Source: Sandaracinaceae bacterium
GTDB lineage: Bacteria; Myxococcota_A; Polyangia; Polyangiales; Houyiibacteriaceae
Direction of reading: 5' to 3'
Assembly: GCA_020633055.1 (NCBI GenBank)
Contig: JACKEJ010000008.1
Location: 1 to 64,000 of the forward strand
Length of the DNA stretch: 64,000 nucleotides
The notes under the pieces were generated by a model, which was not told where the DNA came from, searched no databases, and was given only the letters and a program-made list of their open reading frames with translations. The position numbers and the translations under genes are program-made. The number at the start of each line of letters is the position of its first letter. The stretch's first letter is position 1. Positions 25,028-34,301 of this stretch are shown here, one piece after another.

Positions 25028-25789
25028 TCAGAACATCGCGCCGTAGGCGATCTCGAGTCCATAGCCCCAGTGCGTGGCGGGCACCGAGTCCACCGGGGCC
25101 ACCAGCTCCTCCGTCGCCGCGAGAAAGTAGATGGCCGGGTGCAGGACGCCGGAGCGACCCACGAGCACGTCGAGGCCCGCACGAGGCTTGATGGAGAAGC
25201 CCGTGTGGTCGCCGTTGTAGAGCAAGCCGGGTGCGACCCCCAGCAGCACGAGCAAGCGGTCCGACACGCGCAGGTGCGCGCTGGCCTCGATCTGGAGGTT
25301 CATCGCGAACCAGCGCCCGTCCTCGCGCTTGCCCCCGTAGAGCTCGTGGATGTACGAGAACGCGATGCCATCGAACGCGAACCAGGTGACGAAGGGCGCG
25401 AAGCGCAGGCCCGCGAACGCCTCCGTGGCGAAGAGCGAGCCGGACCCGCCCACCTCGAGCACCCCGCCCGACGCGTAGGCCGTGGGGCCGCCGACGCCCG
25501 CCTGCTCGACCACGTCCACGCGCGCCTCGCTGGCGGAGCGCTGCATCAGGCGGGGCACCTCGGGCGTGGGGTCCGGGGTGGCCGTCGCGAGGTCGGTGTC
25601 GTCGTCGCTCGGGCGCTCGTCGGGCTGCGCGACCTCGTTGGGGGAGCTGGCATCACGTGGAGCGTCGCCGCGCGGGTCGCGTTGCGCGCCAGCGCGCTCA
25701 GGCGAGGCAGAGAGCCACAGGCCCAGCGCAAGGAGACCGAGGAGAGCCATGGAGGTGGAGCGAGGAGACTGCAGCGTCATGTTCGTCAT
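25028..25789 (-). CDS. Secreted, outer-membrane beta-barrel-like protein with an acidic Pro-rich linker
   Basis: 253 residues from ATG 25787-25789 (ATG 25780 or 25750 would also fit). The signal peptide (MALLGLLALGLWLSASPERAGAQ region) is followed by a disordered Asp/Pro/Glu/Thr-rich stretch of about 50 residues. The C-terminal 160 residues alternate hydrophobic and polar residues with Gly/aromatic turns and end in an aromatic residue (Phe), as outer-membrane barrels often do. No family is recognised. The same-strand neighbour at 25951 is also a barrel, 161 bp upstream, so the two may be related in function. Confidence 0.65.
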   Translation of the reverse strand: MTNMTLQSPRSTSMALLGLLALGLWLSASPERAGAQRDPRGDAPRDASSPNEVAQPDERPSDDDTDLATATPDPTPEVPRLMQRSASEARVDVVEQAGVGGPTAYASGGVLEVGGSGSLFATEAFAGLRFAPFVTWFAFDGIAFSYIHELYGGKREDGRWFAMNLQIEASAHLRVSDRLLVLLGVAPGLLYNGDHTGFSIKPRAGLDVLVGRSGVLHPAIYFLAATEELVAPVDSVPATHWGYGLEIAYGAMF

Positions 25790-25950
25790 GCCCCCCGACG
25801 ACGCACGCCCCGTGCCAGGCGTCATGTCGCGGCTGGTACGGGGCGTGCTGATTCGTGCGGATGCTGAACTGGGGCGCTCTGCCCCACCCGCACACGACTG
25901 TCACGGGGCGCGATGCCACGAAGGCCGCGCCATCGGGGCGCATCGCGCCA

Positions 25951-26649
25951 TCAGAACTCGAGGTGAAGGCCGGCGTTGACGCTCAGCTGCGCCCACGAGA
26001 GGTTGGCCTTCACGTCCCCCAGGGGTCCCAGGTCCTCGCTGGCGTACACGCGGTGGTAGCGCACCCCCACGTCGGTGAAGAGGCCGACGTTGCCGAACAC
26101 CAGCTCGAGCCCACCCAGCGCCCCTGTGTTGAAGCCGAGGTAGCGCTCGTCGCCGTACACGTCGCCTCGCGGCTTGAGCACACTGAAGCCCAGCGGAACC
26201 GTGCCGCGCAGGCGCATGCGGGTGCCGCCGTGGTCCACGAGGGGAATGCGCACCCCGATGTAGGGAGACACGTCGAACACGAAGTCACGGTCGTTGTACT
26301 CGTCGTTGCCGTAGCCGCGGAACTCGGTCATGAGACCCGCTGCGAAGATGCCAGACTGCATGCCGACGCGAAGACCTCCACCGAGCGTGGGGTCGAGGTC
26401 GATGTCACCGCTGGACCGCCGCTCTCCTTCGACGCGCAACCTGTATTCGCCCAGGAAGTCGCCGATGAAGTAGCCCTCGACGGTGGCGTGGGAGCGGCTG
26501 GGGTGCTGGGCGTGGGCGCTGTTCGCCGTGGCGCACGCAGTGATCGCGGCGACGACGGCCAGAAAGAAGGAGGCGCCGCGGGCATGTCGCACGGGCATGG
26601 AGGTCGACACACTTCCGGCGGAGAGTCCAGAGAGGGTTGTTTTCATCAT
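25951..26649 (-). CDS. Outer-membrane beta-barrel protein
   Basis: 232 residues from ATG 26647-26649; a later ATG at 26598 gives a tighter signal peptide (MPVRHARGASFFLAVV). The hydrophobic core ends at AHAQ, a good cleavage site. The mature part shows repeated amphipathic strands (GYFIGDFLGEYRLRVEGE, YIGVRIPLV, GALGGLELVFGNVGLFTDVG) and finishes with the typical C-terminal Phe (LHLEF), which helps BAM recognition. It looks like a small OmpW/OmpA-barrel-like protein, but no exact family can be assigned. Transcription runs away from the carboxylase operon at 26841. Confidence 0.75.
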   Translation of the reverse strand: MMKTTLSGLSAGSVSTSMPVRHARGASFFLAVVAAITACATANSAHAQHPSRSHATVEGYFIGDFLGEYRLRVEGERRSSGDIDLDPTLGGGLRVGMQSGIFAAGLMTEFRGYGNDEYNDRDFVFDVSPYIGVRIPLVDHGGTRMRLRGTVPLGFSVLKPRGDVYGDERYLGFNTGALGGLELVFGNVGLFTDVGVRYHRVYASEDLGPLGDVKANLSWAQLSVNAGLHLEF

Positions 26650-26840
26650 GCCCAGTGGCAAAGCACGAAGCGGGCCAGAACGTGCGCGCCAGACGAATAC
26701 CTGCCCAACGGCCGGAAAGTGAGGAGGGCGCCGGGCTAGCGCCCGCGTGGCAATTCCACTAAGACTCGCGCGCACGCGCTGTGCCTCGGTTTTTGGCGCC
26801 CGCGTGAGCCTGCAGCACCCCTGCTCGAGGAAAGTGGCCG

Positions 26841-28529
26841 ATGTCCGAAGCACCCCACGTGGCGCCAATCCTGACGAACCCCCTGGCGCCTCCGCCTGAA
26901 GCCGACGAGAAGTCCCAAGGCCCGTACGACGACGCCTTGGCGATGGGCCAAGAGCTGCGCGACAAGCCACGCAGCGCGCCCACGCGCGTGCAGGTGGGGA
27001 CGCAGCACGGCAAGGGGCGCATGACGGTCTGGGAGCGCATCGACACGCTCAAGGACGCGGGGGACGAGCCCACCATCCTGTTCCAGAACTGGGGCAAGAA
27101 CCTGGACGGCGCGTCCATCGTCACGGGCGTGGCGAAGGTCAACGGGCGCGACACCGCGTTCTACGGCCACGACTTCACGCTGCGCGCGGGCTCGATGGAC
27201 GCCACCAACGGGCGCAAGCTGGCGAACGTCATGCGCCTGGCGGGTGAGCGCGGCATCCCGCTCGTCGGCATGAACGACTCCGCTGGCGCTTACGTGCCCG
27301 CGGGCATCGGCGGCCTCGACGGCTACGCCGAGGCCTTCACCGCCCTGCGCAAGATCAGCGGCCGCGTGCCCAGCGTCATGTGCATGTTCGGCTTCAACGC
27401 GGGTGGCGGCGCGTACCTGCCGCGCCAGGGCAGCTTCGTGATCCAGCCCGAGGACACGTTCTTCGGCCTCACGGGCCCCGGCGTGGTCAAGAGCGTGCTC
27501 GGCGAGGACGTCACGCCGGACGAGCTCGGTGGCCCCGGCGTGCACGGGCAGAGCGGCGTGTCGGACCTGACCGTGTCCGACGAGGTGGGCGCACTGCGCA
27601 CGGCGCGGCGCCTGCTGAGCTACCTGCCCAGCAGCAACGAGGTGGCGCCCCCCTTCCAGGCCACCAGCGACGCGCTCGACCGCCCCACGCAGGAGATCGA
27701 GACGCTGCTGCGCAAGGCGTTCAACTCGCCGACCGGGTTCAACACGCCGATCGACGTGAGCATCCTGATCCAGCAGATCTGCGACCACGGCGACTACTTC
27801 GAGATCCAGCCGCAGCGCGCCCGCAACACCATCACGGCGTTCGGCCGCCTGGGCGGGCACGTGGTGGGCATCGTCGCGAACAACAGCGCCGTGAGCAGCG
27901 GACAGATCGACGTGGCCGCGGCGCTCAAGAACGCGCGCTTCATCCGCTTCTGCAACATCTACAACATCCCCGTCATCTTCATGGAGGACACCACCGGCTT
28001 CCTCCCCGGCCGTGACCAGGAGATGGCCGGCATCGTGCAGGCGGGCCGCGCGATGCTCGACAGCATCATCGACCTGCGCACCCCGCGCCTCCTGATGATC
28101 ATCCGCAACGCCTTCGGTGGCGCGTACGCCGCGTTCAACTGCTACGCGACGGGCGCCGACCACGTCATCGCGCTGCCCACCACGCGCGTGGCCGTCATGG
28201 GCCCCGCCGGCAAGGAGTTCGTCTACAAGGACCAGCTCCGCGCCGCGCGCGCCAAGGTGCCGGCGCTGGTGCAGGAGGGCATCGCCGCGGGCAAGAGCGA
28301 GACGGACGCGAAGGCGGCCGCCGACGCGTGGCTCAAGGAGACGGAGGCGAGCTTCAACGCCCAGTACGAGCGTGAGCTCATGAACCCCAAGGAGGCGCTC
28401 AGCCTCGGCTCCATCAGCGAGATCGTGATGCCGCGCGAGCTGCGCGCGAACCTCATCAAGAGCCTCAACTTCTACCTCAGCACCTACAAAGTCGGTCCCA
28501 TGCAGTCCGTGCAGCGGGAGTCCTTCTGA
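26841..28529 (+). CDS. Acyl-CoA carboxylase, carboxyltransferase (beta) subunit
   Basis: 562 residues, slightly longer than usual (about 510-530) because of an N-terminal extension of about 40 residues. Two crotonase-type domains are present. The N-terminal one has the acyl-CoA oxyanion region GMNDSAGAYVPAGIGG and FNAGGGAYLPRQGSF, and the C-terminal one has PVIFMEDTTGFLPGRDQE and NAFGGAYAAFNC with the biotin-pocket VAVMGPAGKEF. It transfers carboxyl from carboxybiotin to propionyl-CoA, or acetyl- or another acyl-CoA; specificity is not readable with confidence. Its stop overlaps the start of the next gene by one base, and that gene supplies the biotin carboxylase and carrier. Confidence 0.93.
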   Translation: MSEAPHVAPILTNPLAPPPEADEKSQGPYDDALAMGQELRDKPRSAPTRVQVGTQHGKGRMTVWERIDTLKDAGDEPTILFQNWGKNLDGASIVTGVAKVNGRDTAFYGHDFTLRAGSMDATNGRKLANVMRLAGERGIPLVGMNDSAGAYVPAGIGGLDGYAEAFTALRKISGRVPSVMCMFGFNAGGGAYLPRQGSFVIQPEDTFFGLTGPGVVKSVLGEDVTPDELGGPGVHGQSGVSDLTVSDEVGALRTARRLLSYLPSSNEVAPPFQATSDALDRPTQEIETLLRKAFNSPTGFNTPIDVSILIQQICDHGDYFEIQPQRARNTITAFGRLGGHVVGIVANNSAVSSGQIDVAAALKNARFIRFCNIYNIPVIFMEDTTGFLPGRDQEMAGIVQAGRAMLDSIIDLRTPRLLMIIRNAFGGAYAAFNCYATGADHVIALPTTRVAVMGPAGKEFVYKDQLRAARAKVPALVQEGIAAGKSETDAKAAADAWLKETEASFNAQYERELMNPKEALSLGSISEIVMPRELRANLIKSLNFYLSTYKVGPMQSVQRESF

Positions 28530-31333
28530 TGTCCTACGACGCCTACTCGAACAATCCGCTGATCCACCGTGACCGCCGCCTGGGCAAGCACAGCTCCCCC
28601 TGGGTGAGCAGCTTCGCCTGCGAAGACATGAGCGTGCTCATCGTCTGCCGCGGCCCCATCCGCAAGGAGGCCATCGACGTCTTCCGTGAGATGGGCATCA
28701 CGAACATCGGCATCCTGCTCAGCGAGAAGGACAGCATCGTCTACCCGCGCGCGCTTGCGCCGGAGCTGCGCATCTTGAACCCCGAGAACGTGCACGCCGT
28801 GCCGGACTACACGGGGGCCACCAAGGAAGAGCGCGTGGAGCGCGTGCAGCAGATGATCCGCATCTGCCGCAAGCACGGCTACAAGTACATCTTCGCGGGC
28901 TACGGCTTCATGGCCGAGGACGTGGACTTCGTGCGCGCGCTCGAGACGGCCGGCATCCGCTTCATCGGGCCCTGCAGCCACACGGTGGACGCCGCGGGTC
29001 GCAAGGACGAGGCCAAGCGCACGGCCCTGCAGGAGGACGTGAGCGTCACGCCGGGCATCAACGACGTCACGGCGCGCACGCTGGTGGCGAAGGTGAAGGA
29101 CCTGGGCGGGCTCAAGGCGCTGGTGGCGGACAAGGGCCTCGCCGTGCCCGAGCTGAGCGAGAGCGGGCTCGAGCTGGTGGCGCAGGCCGACGCGGTGCTC
29201 GAGGCGGGCTACGCCAAGGGGCTCGACCTGATCAGCGTCGAGGAGCTGCAGGCCACGGTGAAGACCGAGGCGGCGGCGGTGCTGAAGCAGTACCCGGGCA
29301 ACCGCATCCGCCTCAAGGCGATCGGCGGCGGCGGCGGCAAGGGGCAGCGCATCCTGAGCGACGCGGACGCGGCGCCCGGCTTGGTCCTGGAGATCCTCCA
29401 GGAGGTCAAGGCCACCGGCGTGGGCGACAACAAGAACGTGCTGATCGAGCTCAACATCGAGCAGACGCGCCACAACGAGATCCAGCTGCTGGGCAACGGC
29501 GACTGGTGCATCTCGCTCGGCGGCCGCGACTGCTCGCTGCAGATGCACGAGCAGAAGCTGCTCGAGGTGTCGGTCACCCAGGAGAGCCTGCTGGAGGCGG
29601 CCGAGCGTCACGAGCGCGCGGGCAACAAGACTCAGGCGGCCGTGCTGCGCGCCGACAAGGACGTGCTGGCGAACATGGAGGCCCAGGCCGAGCGCTTCGG
29701 CGCCGCCGTGAAGCTGGACTCGGCCAGCACCTTCGAGTGCATCGTCGAGGGCACGAACCACTTCTTCATGGAGGTGAACACGCGCATCCAGGTGGAGCAC
29801 CGCGTGTCGGAGCTCTGCTACGCGCTGCGCTTCCGCAACCCGGACGACGCCGAGGACTACTTCGACGTGCACTCCGTGGTGGAGATGATGGGCCTCCTGG
29901 CGCGCCACAAGGAGCGCCTGCCGAAGCCCCAGCGCATCCGCCGTGACGCGGCCGCCGTCGAGGCGCGCCTGAACGCCACGGACCGCTCGCTCTCCCCGCA
30001 CGCGGGCGGCGAGATCATCGCGTGGAGCCACCCCATCGAGGGCGAGATCCGCGACGACCAGGGCATCAGCATGCTCAACCCGGACACCGGGCTGTTCATG
30101 CGCTACCGCCTGGCGGGCGCGTACGACTCGAACGTGGCGCTGCTGCTCACCACGGGCACCAGCCGCGGCGAGAGCTACACGCGGCTGGCCGAGGTGCTGC
30201 GCCGCACGTCCATGCGCGGGCCCGACCTGGCCACCAACCTCGAGTTCCACTACGGCCTCGTGCACTGGTTCCTGAGCAACGGCGTGGACGCCAAGCCCAC
30301 GACGCGCTTCGTGGTGCCGTACCTGACGCTGGTGGGTCAGCTCAAGGAGGCGGTCGACGCCCTCGACCTCGGCTACGCGTTCGACCGCTGCGTCGCGCGC
30401 TGCCTGCCGCCCAGCAAGGACCCCGCCGCCACCAAGGCGGCCAAGGACTGCGCCGTGCTCAAGCGCACGCTGGTGGACCGCCCGCTCGCGCGCCTGACCG
30501 AGGAGCCGCACGTGCTCTCGGCTTGGCTCAGCGTGCACCGCAAGGACTTCGTCGTGAACGGCGGGCGCGTGGTGTTCCAGCGCAACCCCGTCGCGATCCT
30601 GGAGGAGACCTACCACCTCCTGCACATGGACGCCGAGCGCAACTCGCCCGCGGCGCACCGCATCTGGGACAGCGACCAGGAGGTGCTGGACGAGGCGGGC
30701 GACTTCTACGAGGCCCTGCACGAGCGCACCGGCGACGTGGCCTGGCCCGAGCTGGACGCGGCCCTGCGCGGCACCACGCCGGCCTACGGCTTCGACGACG
30801 CGACCTGGCAGCAGGTGCGCGCGGCGCACGTGGGCTTCCAGATGGGCCTCGAGCTGCTGGGCCTCTTGGTGCTGGTGGCCGACCAGGTGGGCTTCTACGA
30901 CCTGGTGGTCAACGACGACCTGACCATCACCATCCCCGAGCGCCTCTTCGACGCCGACCTTCAGAAGCGCATGAAGAAGGTGCTGGTGCCGCCCCCCGCC
31001 ACCAAGGCGGACGAGGTGGTCGCCGTGAGCGGCGGCATGTACTACGGGCAGGAGGGCCCGGGCATGCCCACCTTCGTGCACGAGGGCATGCACTTCGAGG
31101 TGGGGCAGCCGCTCTACATCATCGAGGTCATGAAGATGTTCAACAAGGTGCCGGCCACCTTCGCGGGCACCATCGACAAGATCCTCATCGAGGGCGGCGA
31201 CGGTCAGATCGTGAGCAAGGGCCAGCCCCTGTTCAAGGTCACGCCGGACGAGCGCGTGGTCGAAGTGGACGAGAAGGCTGTCGCGGCGGCCAAGCGCGCG
31301 AAGACCGACGAGCTGCTCGGCCGCATCGGCTGA
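28529..31333 (+). CDS. Divergent biotin carboxylase fused to a biotin carboxyl carrier domain
   Basis: 934 residues; the ATG overlaps the preceding stop (TGATG). The N-terminal biotin carboxylase is recognisable but unusual: the entry motif reads SVLIVCRGPIRKEAI instead of IANRGEIA, the glycine-rich ATP loop is KAIGGGGGKGQ, followed by ISLGGRDCSLQ and FFMEVNTRIQVEHRVSE. About 60 extra residues (about 190-260) precede the glycine loop. A long middle region (about 500-800) links to a BCCP domain with biotinyl Lys869 in EVMKMFN. With the beta subunit it should make a complete two-component acyl-CoA carboxylase, turning propionyl-CoA into methylmalonyl-CoA or acting on another acyl-CoA. Confidence 0.9.
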   Translation: MSYDAYSNNPLIHRDRRLGKHSSPWVSSFACEDMSVLIVCRGPIRKEAIDVFREMGITNIGILLSEKDSIVYPRALAPELRILNPENVHAVPDYTGATKEERVERVQQMIRICRKHGYKYIFAGYGFMAEDVDFVRALETAGIRFIGPCSHTVDAAGRKDEAKRTALQEDVSVTPGINDVTARTLVAKVKDLGGLKALVADKGLAVPELSESGLELVAQADAVLEAGYAKGLDLISVEELQATVKTEAAAVLKQYPGNRIRLKAIGGGGGKGQRILSDADAAPGLVLEILQEVKATGVGDNKNVLIELNIEQTRHNEIQLLGNGDWCISLGGRDCSLQMHEQKLLEVSVTQESLLEAAERHERAGNKTQAAVLRADKDVLANMEAQAERFGAAVKLDSASTFECIVEGTNHFFMEVNTRIQVEHRVSELCYALRFRNPDDAEDYFDVHSVVEMMGLLARHKERLPKPQRIRRDAAAVEARLNATDRSLSPHAGGEIIAWSHPIEGEIRDDQGISMLNPDTGLFMRYRLAGAYDSNVALLLTTGTSRGESYTRLAEVLRRTSMRGPDLATNLEFHYGLVHWFLSNGVDAKPTTRFVVPYLTLVGQLKEAVDALDLGYAFDRCVARCLPPSKDPAATKAAKDCAVLKRTLVDRPLARLTEEPHVLSAWLSVHRKDFVVNGGRVVFQRNPVAILEETYHLLHMDAERNSPAAHRIWDSDQEVLDEAGDFYEALHERTGDVAWPELDAALRGTTPAYGFDDATWQQVRAAHVGFQMGLELLGLLVLVADQVGFYDLVVNDDLTITIPERLFDADLQKRMKKVLVPPPATKADEVVAVSGGMYYGQEGPGMPTFVHEGMHFEVGQPLYIIEVMKMFNKVPATFAGTIDKILIEGGDGQIVSKGQPLFKVTPDERVVEVDEKAVAAAKRAKTDELLGRIG

Positions 31334-31451
31334 ACGGCACGAGGCGCTCCACCGAGGGCCGACCGGCCGGCGGGGACCACGTCATGGGTCTCGCCGCCAG
31401 TCGGCCCTTCGGCGTCGAGCCCAACCGCGACGCGCGAACACACAACCTCGA

Positions 31452-31521
31452 GCGACGAGACGTGCCGCGTGGCATGGCGCACCGAACGCCCGACCACGGG
31501 CGACGAGACGCGCCGCGTGGC
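31452..31521. repeat. Two 22-bp direct repeats 48 bp apart in the gap after the carboxylase operon
   Basis: A sequence starting GCGACGAGACG and ending CCGCGTGGC occurs at 31452 and at 31500 with a single difference. The 224-bp gap (31334-31557) lies between convergent genes. No hairpin with a T-run was found, so it is not an obvious terminator. It may be a local duplication. Confidence 0.5.
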
Positions 31522-31557
31522 GCGATCGCGGCCGCACCAAGCGCGTCGGGTCGGGAG

Positions 31558-32205
31558 TCAGGCCGCGGAAGCGGCGCGCTTGCGGTCGATGGCCGCCGTC
31601 ACACGCGCGACAACCTCGGCAGGGGCGCTGCGCGGGTGCCCGCTGTCGAAGGGTGGCTGCGGGTCGTACTCGATGGCGAGCTGGATGGCCTGCGCCACGT
31701 CAGGGCTGGCGAGCTCGGCCGCGAGCGTGAGCGCCATGTCGATCCCCGCCGACACACCGGCCGCCGTGACGATGCGCCCCGCGGTCACGACGCGACGACT
31801 GACGGGTGTCGCGCCGTAGCTGGCGAGGGTGTCGAAGCGCGCCCAGTGCGTGGTGGCTTCGAGGCCGTGCAGCAAGCCCGCCGCGCCGAGCACCAACGAA
31901 CCCGTGCACACCGCGGTGGTGTAGCGCGCACCCGCGTCGAGCCGTCGCACGTGCGCGAGCACAGCCGGGTCCCGGATCAGTCCGTCCACCCCGTAGCCCC
32001 CTGGGACCAGCAGCACGTCTGCAGCCTCGATGTCGTCGAGGGCGACATCCACGTGCATGCCGAGCACGCGATTGTCGGTGCGCACCTGGCCCACGCGCGG
32101 ACCCGCGATACGGAGGTTCACGCCTGGCAAGCGGCTGAGCACTTCGTAGGGGCCCACGGCGTCGAGCGCGGTGATGCCTTCGAACAAGAGGAGGACGATG
32201 TTCAT
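31558..32205 (-). CDS. DJ-1/PfpI family protein (cyclohexyl-isocyanide-hydratase/ThiJ-like)
   Basis: 215 residues from ATG 32203-32205, preceded by AAAGG. The fold is a glutamine-amidotransferase-like flavodoxin sandwich: the elbow Cys lies in TAVCTGSLVLGAAGLL, and the N-terminal strand FEGITALDAVGPYEVL carries the Asp seen in the isonitrile-hydratase-like subgroup. The following THWARFDTL supplies the His. Members hydrate isocyanides or act as glyoxalases or protein-repair enzymes; the precise reaction is open. Directly upstream on the same strand (80 bp) is an AraC-type regulator with the same N-terminal fold, probably controlling it. Confidence 0.9.
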   Translation of the reverse strand: MNIVLLLFEGITALDAVGPYEVLSRLPGVNLRIAGPRVGQVRTDNRVLGMHVDVALDDIEAADVLLVPGGYGVDGLIRDPAVLAHVRRLDAGARYTTAVCTGSLVLGAAGLLHGLEATTHWARFDTLASYGATPVSRRVVTAGRIVTAAGVSAGIDMALTLAAELASPDVAQAIQLAIEYDPQPPFDSGHPRSAPAEVVARVTAAIDRKRAASAA

Positions 32206-32284
32206 GAGCGGTGCCTTTCGGGAGGCGCGCCTCATGACCCCCGAACGAGCATCGAGCGGGGCTCATGAGACGCGCGTTGGGCCA

Positions 32285-33253
32285 TCACGCGAAGCGACGG
32301 CGGTACTCGTTGGGCGCGACGTGCAGCTGGCGCTGGAACGCTCGACGCAGCGTCTCCACGCGGCCGAAGCCAGCCTGCTCCGCGACCTCCTCCACGCTCA
32401 GCGTGGTAGTCTCGAGCAAGCGCCGAGCGGTCTCGACGCGCGCCCGCTGGACGAACACGGCGGGGGTCGCGCCGACCTCGAGCGCGAACGCCCGGGCGAA
32501 GTTGCGGGGGCTCATGCCAGCGCGCGCGGCGAGGGTGGACACGCGCGTGTCCGCGCGCGGGTGCTCCGCGATGTACGCCTGCACCTCGCGCAGCGGCTGT
32601 CGCTCCGCGAGCTGCGACGCGAGCTGTGCGCTGAACTGGGACTGGCCGCCCGCGCGACGCACGAAGATGACCAGCTCGCGCGCCACGGCCAGCGCGACGT
32701 CCCGCCCCACGTCGTCTTCCACCAGGGCGAGCGCGAGGTCCATGCCGGCCGTGACCCCGGCCGACGTCCAGAGATGCTCGTCGCGCACGTAGACCGCGTC
32801 GGGCTCTACCTGCACGCGTGGGTAGCGCTCGCGCAGGCGCTCCACGTGCGCCCAGTGCGTGGTGGCGCGCCGACCGTCGAGCAACCCGGCGGCGGCCAGC
32901 ACGAAGGCTCCGGTGCACACGGAGGCAACGCGTCTGCAGCGCGGCGCCACGCGCCGTACCCAGGCCGCCACCGCGGCGTCCCGGCTGGCCGCCCGCGCGC
33001 CCGCGCCTCCCACGATGAGCAGCGTGTCCACCGCGCCGCGCACGCCTGCGAACGTCCCGTCCGGCACCACGGCGAGACCGCTCTCGGTGCGCAGCAGCTC
33101 GCTCGAAGCGGCCACCACGCGCACCTCGTAGCCGCGGGTGCGCTGCCGCGTCTGCCCCAAGAAGCGCTGCGCCGCGTGGAACACCTCCAGCGGGCCTACC
33201 AGGTCGAGGCCCTGGATGCCGGGGAAGACGGCGATGACCACGCGGCGGTGCAT
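32285..33253 (-). CDS. GlxA-type AraC-family transcriptional regulator with DJ-1/PfpI sensor domain
   Basis: 322 residues from ATG 33251-33253. Residues 1-190 form a DJ-1/PfpI domain (VFPGIQGLDLVGPLEVF, VCTGAFVLAAAGLLDG), probably a ligand sensor. Residues 215-320 hold a tandem AraC helix-turn-helix: STLAARAGMSPRNFARAF and SVEEVAEQAGFGRVETLRRAF. The pairing of a GlxA-like regulator with a downstream enzyme of the same fold (31558-32205) is a known arrangement, so local control is likely. The inducer is unknown. Transcription from about 33260 would run into both genes. Confidence 0.93.
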   Translation of the reverse strand: MHRRVVIAVFPGIQGLDLVGPLEVFHAAQRFLGQTRQRTRGYEVRVVAASSELLRTESGLAVVPDGTFAGVRGAVDTLLIVGGAGARAASRDAAVAAWVRRVAPRCRRVASVCTGAFVLAAAGLLDGRRATTHWAHVERLRERYPRVQVEPDAVYVRDEHLWTSAGVTAGMDLALALVEDDVGRDVALAVARELVIFVRRAGGQSQFSAQLASQLAERQPLREVQAYIAEHPRADTRVSTLAARAGMSPRNFARAFALEVGATPAVFVQRARVETARRLLETTTLSVEEVAEQAGFGRVETLRRAFQRQLHVAPNEYRRRFA

Positions 33254-33419
33254 GCGCTCAAGGTGCCCTCGCCGAGCGATGGCAGCAATGACAACGAGCG
33301 GGCGTTTCATGCCATCGGCTGCCAGCGCCGGTGCGTCCTGCGGGGCCTGCTCGACCCCACGCGGCCCGGACCATGGCGACAGACCGGAGCCGCCATCCCT
33401 GAGATACGATGACCGCACC

Positions 33420-34301
33420 ATGAGCTGGCAGCCGGTCGAACGAATGCCTGACGAGTCGCGCGGGGACGGCTCGCCCTTCCGTCGACAAGCCGAGCCCGTG
33501 CTCGCTGCCCGCTCCGCGCCTACGCTCGCCGAGCGTGCGCGCTTGTACCTGGGCTCCACACCCGACCTCCCGTCGGAGCGCGCGGGACGACGGATTCTGC
33601 TGACGCGCGAGCACCTGTACGTGGAGCGGGCGGATGGGACGAAGCAGCGAGTGCGGCGCGCCGATCTGAGCGGGCGCCGCGAGGAGCGCGGCCGTGTGGT
33701 CTACGGCGTGCGCGACGGCGAGGATGTCGCGCTGCTCACCCGTCGAGACTGCCAAGTGATGGACGCGTTGGACGCGCAGCTGGGCGCCGCAGCGCTACCT
33801 GTCACCACGTATCTCCACTTCAGGCGCGCCGCAGCGATCGCCGCTGGCAACGTGGGGTTCCTTTGGGTGTGCGACATGGCGAGCCGCAGTCAGGTGTGGC
33901 GCATCAGCGAGCACCCGGCGCGAGTTCTGGTGTTCATCCCCCTCATCGCCGTGCTGTACGCGGTGCTGGTGCGACCGGAGCGGGTGCGTGTGGACACGCT
34001 GGGGATACACCGCCGCTTCGGCTTGGTACCCATCCTGCACGAGAACATCCCGGCGGACCGCATCGAGGCGGTCGCGGTCGAGGACCACCACGTCAACGGC
34101 CGGCGCGTGGGGCTCAAGGTGAGTGCGCTGCGGCGGGGTGCGCGCGGCAACGCCGTGGAGGAGCGGCGCGTCCTGATCGAGACGTTCGACACGCGCGGCT
34201 ACGGTGGAGGGGCCGCCGAGTCGGCCGCGCGCGGGCTGGGACGCCGGGTGGCAGCGCTGCTGGGCGCCCCACTCAGCCCGGTGCCGGAACGACGGGCGTG
34301 A
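33420..34301 (+). CDS. Single-pass membrane protein of unknown function
   Basis: 293 residues from ATG 33420. The N-terminal 150 residues are Arg-rich and soluble, with a strand pattern RILLTREHLYVERADGT typical of a small PH-like or GRAM-like fold. A hydrophobic segment near residues 167-187 (ARVLVFIPLIAVLYAVLV) is followed by a second PH-like stretch (VRVDTLGIHRRFGLVPILHE, DRIEAVAVEDHHVNGRRVGL). The doubled pattern is suggestive only; no family is assigned. Its last 29 bases overlap the convergent mpl gene, an unusually tight tail-to-tail arrangement. Confidence 0.65.
   Translation: MSWQPVERMPDESRGDGSPFRRQAEPVLAARSAPTLAERARLYLGSTPDLPSERAGRRILLTREHLYVERADGTKQRVRRADLSGRREERGRVVYGVRDGEDVALLTRRDCQVMDALDAQLGAAALPVTTYLHFRRAAAIAAGNVGFLWVCDMASRSQVWRISEHPARVLVFIPLIAVLYAVLVRPERVRVDTLGIHRRFGLVPILHENIPADRIEAVAVEDHHVNGRRVGLKVSALRRGARGNAVEERRVLIETFDTRGYGGGAAESAARGLGRRVAALLGAPLSPVPERRA

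Noticed and set aside
28484..31093. 869-codon open frame on the minus strand
   Set aside because: Antisense to the biotin carboxylase gene; its composition (His, Val, Ala, Arg) is that of a GC-rich complement.
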